The notes under the pieces are model-generated. The model saw only the letters and a program-made list of their open reading frames with translations. It did no database searches and had not been told where the DNA came from. The translations under genes were made by a program, and so were the position numbers. A DNA stretch of 64,000 nucleotides from the NCBI RefSeq assembly GCF_032393985.1, contig NZ_CP135918.1, positions 2,790,001-2,854,000 of the forward strand, in the 5' to 3' direction. Positions 1 to 7,253 of the stretch are shown piece by piece. Positions within the stretch are counted from its first letter, which is position 1; each line of letters begins with the position of its first letter. This DNA is from Fischerella sp. JS2. GTDB lineage: Bacteria > Cyanobacteriota > Cyanobacteriia > Cyanobacteriales > Nostocaceae.

Positions 1-478
1 GTCGGGCTGCTTCAATACGTTGACACTCTTGCATTTCCAGCAGCAACTGTTCGTTTTGCTTTTTGAGTTGCTGTTGGAGTTTCTGGATAGTGATTTGATT
101 TTCTACACGTACTAAAACTTCTTCTGCTTGAAAGGGTTTAGTAATGTAGTCTACAGCACCGATCTTAAAAGCTTTAACTTTGTCAAAAACATCATGATAC
201 ACACTGAGAAAAATTACCGGAATATGGCGAGTCACCTCATCGCCTTTTAGTTGTTGACAAACTTCATAGCCATCTATGTCTGGCATTTTAATATCAAGCA
301 AAATCAGATCCGGTAAAGCCAATTTTGCTACTTCTAGAACCATTGAACCTGTAATTAAACCCCGGACTGCATACCCATATTGGGACAAAGTAGCAGATAA
401 AGCTTGTAAATGTTCCCAGGAATCATCAACTATGAGGATGCTTCCTTTACTTGTTTGCTGTGAATTGCTGCTACCCAT
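1..478 (-). CDS. Response regulator, receiver domain, C-terminus outside the window
   Basis: The reading frame begins with ATG at 478 on the minus strand and runs off the left edge, so about 159 residues are visible. Residues 13-120 form a CheY-like receiver. The acidic pair is D18-D19, the phospho-acceptor is D62 in the LLDIKMPDIDG motif, the switch serine is S92 and the conserved lysine is K114 in TKPF. From about residue 125 a charged, glutamine-rich helix looks like a coiled-coil linker to an output domain that is not in the window. In cyanobacteria this layout usually precedes a GGDEF, histidine kinase or adenylate cyclase domain, and the sequence here cannot decide which. The receiver identity is clear; the output is unknown. 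Confidence 0.9.
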   Translation of the reverse strand, partial: MGSSNSQQTSKGSILIVDDSWEHLQALSATLSQYGYAVRGLITGSMVLEVAKLALPDLILLDIKMPDIDGYEVCQQLKGDEVTRHIPVIFLSVYHDVFDKVKAFKIGAVDYITKPFQAEEVLVRVENQITIQKLQQQLKKQNEQLLLEMQECQRIEAAR

Positions 479-501
479 AATTGGTTTTTAATTGACATGG
501 T

Positions 502-702
502 TTAAAAACGCCACCAGGTTTTTTGCAAGTGACTGAGAATACCTATTGCGATCGCTACCAATAACAACATTAAAATAATTCCTCCAGGAATAAAAGTCAG
601 TACACCAAATCCCCTTAATACCCAGACGGCGATTGTAATCCCAAGAACAATACCAACAGCTTGGGTTAATCTGCGATTTAATTTAGAAGAAGATTGACTC
701 AT
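502..702 (-). CDS. Small membrane protein, hypothetical
   Basis: This is a 66-residue protein. It has a short polar N-terminus (MSQSSSKLNRR) followed by two hydrophobic stretches, roughly residues 14-32 and 34-56, and a basic/aromatic tail (KTWWRF). It is probably a two-helix hairpin in the cytoplasmic or thylakoid membrane. It lies 23 bp upstream of the response regulator on the same strand and could be cotranscribed with it. No function is recognised. Length, charge pattern and spacing support it as a real small gene, but no catalytic motif does. Confidence 0.6.
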   Translation of the reverse strand: MSQSSSKLNRRLTQAVGIVLGITIAVWVLRGFGVLTFIPGGIILMLLLVAIAIGILSHLQKTWWRF

Positions 703-1562
703 ATCACTACCTATTGACTCAACAATTAAGCTTATTCCAAGGCTGAAGTATTAAGTGTGAAATATTAATCACTATTTTTAAAACATTTGTTTTTGACCTT
801 CATGCTTGTAGAGGAAGAGAAATTCTAATCCTTCATTGTGAACTTTGTTCATGGAGTCTCTTACATAAATCTATAAATGAGGGGAAGATTTAGTTCCCTC
901 GGTGAAATCCTACTGTCGTGTATACATTAAGTTCGATTTACTCTCCTGAATCTCCCCGATAGTCTGGGGAAAACAACTTCTCTAGTTTCCTCCCTTTTAC
1001 AAGCTATGGTGTACACAGAAGTCGGAAAAACCTCATTCAAATTGACTCGAAAAGCTTAAAATCATAACCTCACCCCGCCCTAGCGGGCACTCCTCTCCGA
1101 ACCCGCGGAGAGGGGCTGTTCTTGTGAGGTTGTTCGAGGGTTAGGGTGATTCGCTCATTTGTGTGTACACCGTAACTTTTACAAGGGGAGGGTTAGGGTG
1201 GGGTCAAAGATATTTGTGCCAGAGGTTTATTCTACCCATGAAGATGGCAGTTTTTGCAATTTTTTAAGAATTGTTGCTTAAAAGCCAAAGTGATTTTAAT
1301 TACTTTGGCTTGATGAAGTTTTGGGCATAATAGCCAAGAAAACAGTATCTCCGGCAATTATATATCTTGAGTTGGAATTAGAATTGATCGGGTAGACTCA
1401 ATCAGTTGAAGTGATCACACCTTATAAACCGATGAAATAAGTAGCTATCATAAACTGCGTATGCCAGAACATATAAATAAGGAGTTAAGAATCAAAGGCT
1501 AGTAAAGAAACTCTTTTCTTCTGCCTTCTGCTTTCGATGTGTTGAGGAGTGAGTGAAACGTT
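703..1562. other. Gene-free region with repeat-like sequence
   Basis: I see no convincing gene in these 860 bases. They contain one copy of a dispersed element (909-1228, listed separately). At 1282-1311 there is a small perfect hairpin with 10-bp arms (AAGCCAAAGT / ACTTTGGCTT) and a 10-nt loop. It is not placed directly after any gene, so it may end an unannotated transcript or be chance. The last 60 bases before 1563 hold a GAGGAG stretch that lies too far from the ATG to be an ideal ribosome site. Confidence 0.6.
909..1228. repeat. Dispersed element, copy 1
   Basis: This segment shares an ordered series of motifs with 10785-10991: a GTGTATAC/GTGTACAC box, a CCCCGA...GGGG hairpin followed by AAACAAC, a TCCCTCCCCTTT-type tract, and near the end TTGTGTGTACACCGTA, AGGGTTAGG and ATATTTGTG. 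Copy 1 carries extra sequence in the middle (a C-rich hairpin around 1070-1125). The pattern suggests a non-autonomous, palindrome-rich repeat, not a gene. Confidence 0.6.
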
Positions 1563-2123
1563 ATGTCTGCATCTTATATTTCAGACTCATTTACTACAGG
1601 TTTGCCAATGACTTGGAGTCAAGACAAGCACCAGAAAATCATCCAGGGTGAGATTTTTACAGAAACGCGATCGCATACGTCTTGGGGTGGTTGTGTCACT
1701 GCTTGGATGTATTTACCGTTGGTGCGATCACAAGTATTTTCCCAACTTACAGATTACCCTCGTTGGGTACAGTACTTTCCCGATATTACCAGAAGCGAGG
1801 TTTTGCAAATAAAAGGTGAAGTCAAGCGTCTGTATCAAGCAGCACAAAAAGTCTTCTTATTTTTCACAGCCCATGTGGAAATTTATCTAAATGTAATTGA
1901 AGAATTAGGACAAAGAGTGCAATTTCGCCTAGAGAAAGGTACTTTTCACGACTTTAGCGCTGAATTATACTTACAAGATTATGCTAACGGTACTTTATTG
2001 AGCTATACCGTACAAGCTACTCCTAACATACCCATACCGTCTATTTTTATTCAACAAGCAATGAATTTTGAATTGCCTGCGAATATGCGTAAAATGCGAC
2101 AAGTTATTTGTAATGCTCAGTAA
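1563..2123 (+). CDS. SRPBCC-family (cyclase/dehydrase-like) protein
   Basis: This 186-residue protein has the START/SRPBCC (polyketide cyclase/dehydrase, coenzyme Q-binding) pattern. There is a variable N-terminus, then a segment where a membrane-free helix-grip fold starts (AWMYLPLVRSQVFSQLTDYPRWVQYFPD, residues ~46-75, interrupted by the usual W-x-x-Y/F-P-D element). After it come alternating beta strands and a long C-terminal helix. Proteins of this family bind hydrophobic ligands; no ligand can be assigned here. It ends 5 bp before the DUF924 gene, suggesting a two-gene operon. No signal peptide is visible. Confidence 0.7.
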   Translation: MSASYISDSFTTGLPMTWSQDKHQKIIQGEIFTETRSHTSWGGCVTAWMYLPLVRSQVFSQLTDYPRWVQYFPDITRSEVLQIKGEVKRLYQAAQKVFLFFTAHVEIYLNVIEELGQRVQFRLEKGTFHDFSAELYLQDYANGTLLSYTVQATPNIPIPSIFIQQAMNFELPANMRKMRQVICNAQ

Positions 2124-2128
2124 AATCA

Positions 2129-2704
2129 ATGTCACAGGCACAAGAAATATTAGACTTTTGGTTTGGCAAGCCCGATCAACCCAATTACGGTAAATCACAG
2201 GATTTTTGGTTCAAGAAGAAACCAGAATTTGATGAACAAGTACGAACTAGGTTTGTTAAAGATTATCAAAAAGCAGCAGAAGGTTACTTAGATGACTGGA
2301 TGGAATTTCCTGAATCGTGTCTGGCACTGATTTTGCTGCTAGATCAGTTTCCTCGTAATATGTTTCGTGATACTCCACAAGCTTTTGCCACCGACTGGGA
2401 AGCACTTTCAACAGCTCATCATGCTATTGCCCAAGGATATGACCAAAAATTGCTACCCGTACAGCGTTGGTTTATTTATTTACCTTTTGAACACAGTGAA
2501 AACCTAGAACATCAGCGTCAAGCAGTTAAGTTATTTAAACAACTTAGTGACGATCCTGATAGTGCTAGTTGTATTGAGTATGCAATTCGTCACATGGAGG
2601 TGATTGAACGGTTTGGGCGTTTTCCCCACCGAAACGCAATTTTAGGAAGAACTTCAACTCCAGATGAAAAGGAGTTTTTGAAGCAATCTAATTCGTGGTT
2701 TTAG
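2129..2704 (+). CDS. DUF924 family protein
   Basis: A 191-residue soluble protein with the hallmarks of DUF924. It has an N-terminal ILDFWFG motif (residues 7-13), the central LLDQFPRNMFR segment (~70-80) followed by AFATD, a WFIYLPFEHSE motif (~112-122), and a C-terminal RFGRFPHRN motif where the next ATP-grasp-like family members also conserve arginines. The family is all-helical and TPR-like, and its biochemical role is not established. It follows the SRPBCC gene by 5 bp and is very probably cotranscribed with it. Confidence 0.88.
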   Translation: MSQAQEILDFWFGKPDQPNYGKSQDFWFKKKPEFDEQVRTRFVKDYQKAAEGYLDDWMEFPESCLALILLLDQFPRNMFRDTPQAFATDWEALSTAHHAIAQGYDQKLLPVQRWFIYLPFEHSENLEHQRQAVKLFKQLSDDPDSASCIEYAIRHMEVIERFGRFPHRNAILGRTSTPDEKEFLKQSNSWF

Positions 2705-2792
2705 CTGAGTTTCATATCAAGCAGAGGGATTCATTGTGACTGCCCTCTGCCTTATCCCAACGATAATTATTTACGCCGACCTAACTATCATC

Positions 2793-3155
2793 TCATTGGG
2801 TAAATCCTACACAAAGACTTGCATCTCCACCAAACCATGCTAAATCGAGTTCTGTTTCAGTGAAGTTGTAACCAATAGAAGCAGCAAAATCAACTATTTT
2901 GGTTTTGTCCCAATCCCAGACACCAAAAAGGCCTTTGTTAGAACATTTGTTATAGTATTGCTCGTAGAGAACTTGATCTGAATTTAAAAGCTCATAAAAA
3001 GCATTAACCTGTTCTAGTGACATAAAATTTGGTTTCCAATAGGATTTTGTGAATTTACTAAAATCTACACGGCTTACTAGGACATTTCCGTTGAGATAGT
3101 TTTTATATTTAATATTTTTGCTTTGCCACAAGGATAAATTTTTCGGCAACGCCAA
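2793..3155 (-). CDS. Nif11-domain short protein, possible RiPP precursor
   Basis: The C-terminal 76 residues, starting at an ATG at 3023, match the Nif11 pattern: MSLEQVNAFYELLNSD, a middle cysteine/lysine segment, and an acidic IGYNFTETELDLAW helix. The domain ends in W-F-G-G followed by only ten residues (DASLCVGFTQ). In Nif11-type leader peptides a double glycine marks the cleavage site before a modified core. A longer frame starts at TTG 3155, just after an in-frame stop, and would add 44 residues. Neither start has a good Shine-Dalgarno site, and the ATG fits the family length better. No modifying enzyme or peptidase-transporter is adjacent, so it may equally be a free-standing Nif11 protein. 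Confidence 0.6.
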   Translation of the reverse strand: MALPKNLSLWQSKNIKYKNYLNGNVLVSRVDFSKFTKSYWKPNFMSLEQVNAFYELLNSDQVLYEQYYNKCSNKGLFGVWDWDKTKIVDFAASIGYNFTETELDLAWFGGDASLCVGFTQ

Positions 3156-3240
3156 TTTTTTAAACGGTCACTAAAACATTTTGTTCCTTAACGATCTATT
3201 ACCCAAATCCATCGCAGGGAGGAAAGTCTCAAAAGAGATG

Positions 3241-3405
3241 GGGAGATGGGGGGATGGGAGTGTGGGGAGTGTGGGGAGTGTGGGGAGTGTGGGGAGTGTG
3301 GGGAGTGTGGGGAGTATTAAAACAACTAACAACTAATGTACAGACGCGATGTTCCTCGCGTCTCTACCCACTAACAAATAACAACTAACAACTAACAACT
3401 AACAA
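3241..3405. repeat. G-rich 9-bp minisatellite, 30-bp palindrome and heptamer STRR
   Basis: Six exact tandem units of TGTGGGGAG occupy 3261-3314, preceded by related GGGAGATGG sequence. They are followed by a 30-bp near-palindrome at 3338-3367 (GTACAGACGCGA, loop TGTTCC, TCGCGTCTCTAC) and by tandem AACTAAC heptamers at 3375-3402. All three repeat classes recur elsewhere in the window. This block separates the Nif11 gene from the downstream end of the kinase gene. Confidence 0.9.
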
Positions 3406-3407
3406 AA

Positions 3408-5156
3408 TTACCAAGTACGATAATTACGTGCTGTTTTGTCGCAAGGCTGAATTTCATCTCCAAATACCCAACCTTGTGTCCCATCAGCGAGTCGTACTTG
3501 AATAAAATCTCCCCTTGCTTGAATAAATAAAACTTTTTCACCAAGATTCAATTGTTTTAACGCACCAACTTCTGTTTGTGGTTCTGGACGCAGTTTTGCT
3601 AATAGTTTGCCGCCAGAGGGAGATACAAGGCGACACATTTGTGGTTCCTGGGAGATAAAATTTTGTTGGGAATTGCCTCTGCTTAAATTAACAGTATTTA
3701 ATACTATTACACCTGCGATCGCACTCATGAAAGCAGCCGTACCTGTCTTGAGTAGTGGTCGCTGCACTTTTTTGGGAGCAACCGAAACGATAATAGATCG
3801 AGGTGGTGGTGAGGGCTTTGCTACTTCTTGGGACTTTTTAAATTGAGATACCCTTATTGTCTTGAGTACAGGTTGTGGTGATGCTAATGTAATTGCAAAA
3901 CGTTTAGCATACTCTATCGGCGTGTAACCATCACCAGACTCTTTGCAGGTTATATCTTTAACCCTAAAATCCTGTTGGCCCAAACGTATATGACTACCAA
4001 CAGCCAGAGGTATTTCCCCAGCTAAAAGCAACTGTCCATCAACAATTGGAGGATTTTGCTGTCGTAAATTTCGTAAATAAAATCTTTGCTTTTCGATATG
4101 AAAAAATATCTCAGCGTGCAGTCCAGATATTGTCGGATCTGGTAAAACAATATCGCACTCTTGAGGGTTGCGGCCAATACGGATTTTACCTATATTTTTA
4201 CTAGCTTGATTCTCTAGAATCGTACGATATTTAATCTGTCCGTCTTCTATCCACTCTATTGTTAATTGATGTAATTTAGTACTAGCAATTTCTGGTTTCG
4301 CTTCAACTTCTGCTGCTTCAGTTTCACCACAATTAACTAATAATTCTCGTAGTGCCTCTAATGCCTCAGTCGCCGTTTGGTAGCGGTCTTTGAAATGATA
4401 ACGAGTCATCTTAGTGAGGACATCAGCAAACTCTGGAGTTACAGAGGTGAGTTCTTGCCAAAGTACTTCTCCTGTCTCCGGATCATCTTGTAGTGTATGC
4501 GGATGTACTCCTGTTAATGCTTGAATACCCATCATCCCCAAAGCATAAATATCACTGCTGGGACGAGGTACACGCCGGATTTGTTCAGAGGGCATATAAC
4601 CACGAGTACCAACGATAATTGTCATATTTTGCTTTCCTGACCCAATCATCGTTTGGCTGCGTAATTGTTTAATTGCCCCGAAGTCAATTAAAACTAATTG
4701 ATTGTCACTAGCGCGTCTAATCAGATTATCTGGTTTGATGTCGCGATGAATTACTCCTTGACCGTGGACAAATTCTAAAATGCTCAATATTTCAATGAGC
4801 ATTTTTATAGTCTGTTTTTGTGTCCATTTTTGTCCGACAAAAAATTCTCTACTGAGAGGATGTCCCTCAATAAATTCTTGGACTAAGTAAAACTGTTGGT
4901 CTTCTTCAAAGTAAGCTAAAAGCCTTGGTATCTGGTCGTGGTTACCTAACTGTTGCAGGGTGTCGGCTTCTTTTTGAAATAGCCTCCTGGCGATTTCTAA
5001 AGATTCTGAGTCCGTACTAGTAGTTTTAAGATGTTTAAGGACACACTTAGGTTTTCCAGGGAGATGTATGTCTTCAACAATATAAGTTTGACCAAATCCC
5101 CCCTCACCCAATACTTTAAGGACTTGATAATGTCCTGCGAGTAACTGACCAATCAT
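3408..5156 (-). CDS. Serine/threonine protein kinase with FHA and SH3 domains
   Basis: A 582-residue Hanks-type kinase. The glycine loop is GEGGFGQTY (18-26), the ATP lysine is K41, the catalytic loop is HRDIKPDN (137-144) and the metal motif is DFG (158-160), so all key residues for activity are present. Around residues 300-400 is an FHA domain (IRIGRNPQECDIVLPDPTIS, then GLHAEI) expected to bind phosphothreonine. A single hydrophobic span near 468-490 is a likely transmembrane helix, and the last ~75 residues form a bacterial SH3-like domain (LRPEPQTEVGALKQL...GWVFGDEI). The kinase and FHA parts would face the cytoplasm and the SH3 part the periplasm, typical of envelope-sensing kinases. 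It appears monocistronic. Confidence 0.92.
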   Translation of the reverse strand: MIGQLLAGHYQVLKVLGEGGFGQTYIVEDIHLPGKPKCVLKHLKTTSTDSESLEIARRLFQKEADTLQQLGNHDQIPRLLAYFEEDQQFYLVQEFIEGHPLSREFFVGQKWTQKQTIKMLIEILSILEFVHGQGVIHRDIKPDNLIRRASDNQLVLIDFGAIKQLRSQTMIGSGKQNMTIIVGTRGYMPSEQIRRVPRPSSDIYALGMMGIQALTGVHPHTLQDDPETGEVLWQELTSVTPEFADVLTKMTRYHFKDRYQTATEALEALRELLVNCGETEAAEVEAKPEIASTKLHQLTIEWIEDGQIKYRTILENQASKNIGKIRIGRNPQECDIVLPDPTISGLHAEIFFHIEKQRFYLRNLRQQNPPIVDGQLLLAGEIPLAVGSHIRLGQQDFRVKDITCKESGDGYTPIEYAKRFAITLASPQPVLKTIRVSQFKKSQEVAKPSPPPRSIIVSVAPKKVQRPLLKTGTAAFMSAIAGVIVLNTVNLSRGNSQQNFISQEPQMCRLVSPSGGKLLAKLRPEPQTEVGALKQLNLGEKVLFIQARGDFIQVRLADGTQGWVFGDEIQPCDKTARNYRTW

Positions 5157-6076
5157 ATTGTAAAGGTGATGATGAAAAAGTTAATCCAAATTTGCTTCAC
5201 AATTTAGTTGTTTAACTTGTTTTATCCCCCTGTGTGTCTAAAGTTCTACGTCAACAAAGGTTTAAAATTTGATATTTTCAAGGCGCGTGCATTGTCATTT
5301 TTTGGTAGCTTTTATTGCCTTTAATAGACATAAATAAAAAGCCTGGTAAATCAATAAATAACAAATCTATAGAGCTTATGTTGCCAGTTTGGCAACAATC
5401 ATCTAAAACTATTTTTTACTTAAATTTAATGTTTATTTTTGGGAAAATGATAATACTTTTTGAAAGCTTTATATTTCATAATTTCTGCTGTTTTTGCTAC
5501 TAAATTACCAAAGGAAATTTTTTATTTTTAAGACAGTAAAATCTATATTACTAGTACTAAACTTACTAGCATTGTGGCAAGATTATTTGAATAATTGTTT
5601 TATGGAAATAAAAACATTATAAATGTTTCCTGATACAATGGGATCAAAAACTGACAAATATTCAGTAAAATTGTCTTTCGCTTAAATTTTAGCCAACACG
5701 ATAACACAGATTAGCTGCTAACATCCTCTACCAAGTAGTAGAGATAATTGCTGTAACAATGCTAACTATTGTGCGATCGCAAACAAAATTCTGTTACAGC
5801 AATAAGCACGCAATTATTTCAAAGAGAGCAATAAAACTAGCTAAGGTTAACTTTTGCATTAAAATTAATGTCATAAGTGACAAATAAATATAAAATGGTC
5901 ACTTTTGGTTTGAAATCAAGATTGAGTTAGTTTTCAACTAGTGCGTATAAAGTTGTATACCTTACAGCAAAAAGATGAATAGAGTAAAAAGTTATACTTA
6001 TTTTTTATTCCTTTTTGGGAGTAATTTAAATGCGATCGCACTAACGTCAAATATAAGGGCACTATAAAGTTAACTA
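5157..6076. other. Long AT-rich intergenic region with one perfect inverted repeat
   Basis: I recognise no gene in these 920 bases; the best open frame (5315-5503, 62 codons) has poor composition and no ribosome site. The region holds HIP1 octamers (5773-5780 and near 6031) and a 12-bp perfect inverted repeat, ATTGCTGTAACA at 5747-5758 and TGTTACAGCAAT at 5792-5803. Outer sequences at 5741-5750 and 5811-5820 also pair with one mismatch. It could hold promoters for the kinase (minus) and the 6077 gene (plus), but no clear boxes were identified. Confidence 0.5.
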
Positions 6077-6997
6077 ATGACTAGATTTCCCTACGACCAA
6101 TTTGCTAAAGATTATCTCAAAGAATTATTACAGCCATTAGGCACTGTAGAAACTAGCCGGAAAGTTCCGGCAGAAATACGGGAAATTGATGTTTACTTTG
6201 CACCTTTGCCCCAATCTAGTAGCGACAAAATAGAGTTGGGATTATTAGGTAGATTTGCTGCTCAAACTGCACTATTTGAACCTTTTAGAAATGCGGCTAC
6301 ACCTGCGGAAATTCGCAGTTGTATGAATAAATTATTTGATATTTTTGCAGATTTAAAACGTCAAAATAAAGGTGATAGCAATCGAATTGTAGAATCAGAA
6401 TTGCCGTTTTTGTGGATTCTTTCGCCTACGGCTTCTGCATCACTGTTAGAGGGATTTAGGGCTAGGCTAGATGAAGAAAGTTGGGGAGTTGGAGTTCACT
6501 TTTTAGGCGATTATTTCAGAACAGCAATAGTTGCAATTCATCAGTTACCGCGTACTCAAGAAACATTGTGGTTAAGAATTTTGGGTAAGGGAAGAGTGCA
6601 GCAGCAAGCTATAGATGAACTAGAAGCACTACCTCAAGATCATCCTTTGCGTTCCAAAGCAATTGATTTATTGTTGAATTTAAAGACTACGATAGAAGTA
6701 AATCAAAATTTAGATGAAGAGGATAGAGAGTTAATTATGCGGTTATCACCTCTTTATGAGCAAAAGTTAGCGGAAGCTAAACAGGAAGGTATCCAAGAAG
6801 GTATCCAAGAAGGTATACAAGAAGGTATACAAACAGAACGTCGCACTGTGATAGAGAATTTACTGCAAGTTCGATTTGGTTCTTTAGATGAAGAATTAAG
6901 AGCAATTATTGATCCTTTGTTAGCATTATCGCCAGAAGAATTCACGCCTTTATTGCTGCGGTTATCTCGTGAGGAATTATTAACTAGATTTCGTTAA
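6077..6997 (+). CDS. Rpn-like / DUF4351-type nuclease-family protein
   Basis: A 306-residue protein of a type common in cyanobacteria and often annotated as a Rpn-family or DUF4351 protein. The N-terminal half carries a putative PD-(D/E)XK nuclease core (KVPAEIREIDVYF, residues ~29-41). The C-terminal ~60 residues (VIENLLQVRFGSLDEEL...) resemble DUF4351. Between them is a charged helix with four tandem EGIQ units encoded by a 12-bp direct repeat at 6785-6832, the slippage-prone linker typical of these genes. Rpn proteins in enterobacteria promote recombination; whether this one cuts DNA is not known. It stands alone. Confidence 0.7.
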   Translation: MTRFPYDQFAKDYLKELLQPLGTVETSRKVPAEIREIDVYFAPLPQSSSDKIELGLLGRFAAQTALFEPFRNAATPAEIRSCMNKLFDIFADLKRQNKGDSNRIVESELPFLWILSPTASASLLEGFRARLDEESWGVGVHFLGDYFRTAIVAIHQLPRTQETLWLRILGKGRVQQQAIDELEALPQDHPLRSKAIDLLLNLKTTIEVNQNLDEEDRELIMRLSPLYEQKLAEAKQEGIQEGIQEGIQEGIQTERRTVIENLLQVRFGSLDEELRAIIDPLLALSPEEFTPLLLRLSREELLTRFR

Positions 6998-7066
6998 TCA
7001 TTTTTAGTCTGCTTTTTGCCATGACAGCAGAATTGCGATCGCTTATTCTGTACCTTTGCTATAGCA

Positions 7067-7099
7067 AGATCCCCGACTTTTGAGAAAAGTCGGGGATCT
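7067..7099. terminator. Perfect 15-bp hairpin downstream of the 6077 gene
   Basis: AGATCCCCGACTTTT (7067-7081) pairs perfectly with AAAAGTCGGGGATCT (7085-7099) across a GAG loop. No T-run follows, so it may be a dispersed palindrome acting as transcript end or stabiliser, not a classical terminator. Confidence 0.5.
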
Positions 7100-7208
7100 G
7101 GGCAATATGATTGTTTACAACTCAAATGGGATTGCTGTCGCAGTATAATATTATTCTGTAATAAATAAAATTACCCTATCAACTAATTTGCCAAGTACCA
7201 ATGAAATC

Positions 7209-7245
7209 AGTGAACAGTTATCAAAAGTAATGATAACTGTTCACT
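7209..7245 (-). terminator. Hairpin just beyond clpB stop
   Basis: AGTGAACAGTTATCA (7209-7223) and TGATAACTGTTCACT (7231-7245) are perfect inverted copies with a 7-nt loop, ending 9 bp past the clpB stop codon. No poly-U tract is present. The arms are built from the same CAGTTATCA-type motif seen in STRRs elsewhere (for example 23230-23260 and 26485-26500). Confidence 0.55.
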
Positions 7246-7253
7246 GATCACTG

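Noticed and set aside
5315-5503. 62-codon frame in the long intergenic gap
   Set aside because: AT-rich chance frame with no ribosome site or recognisable domain.
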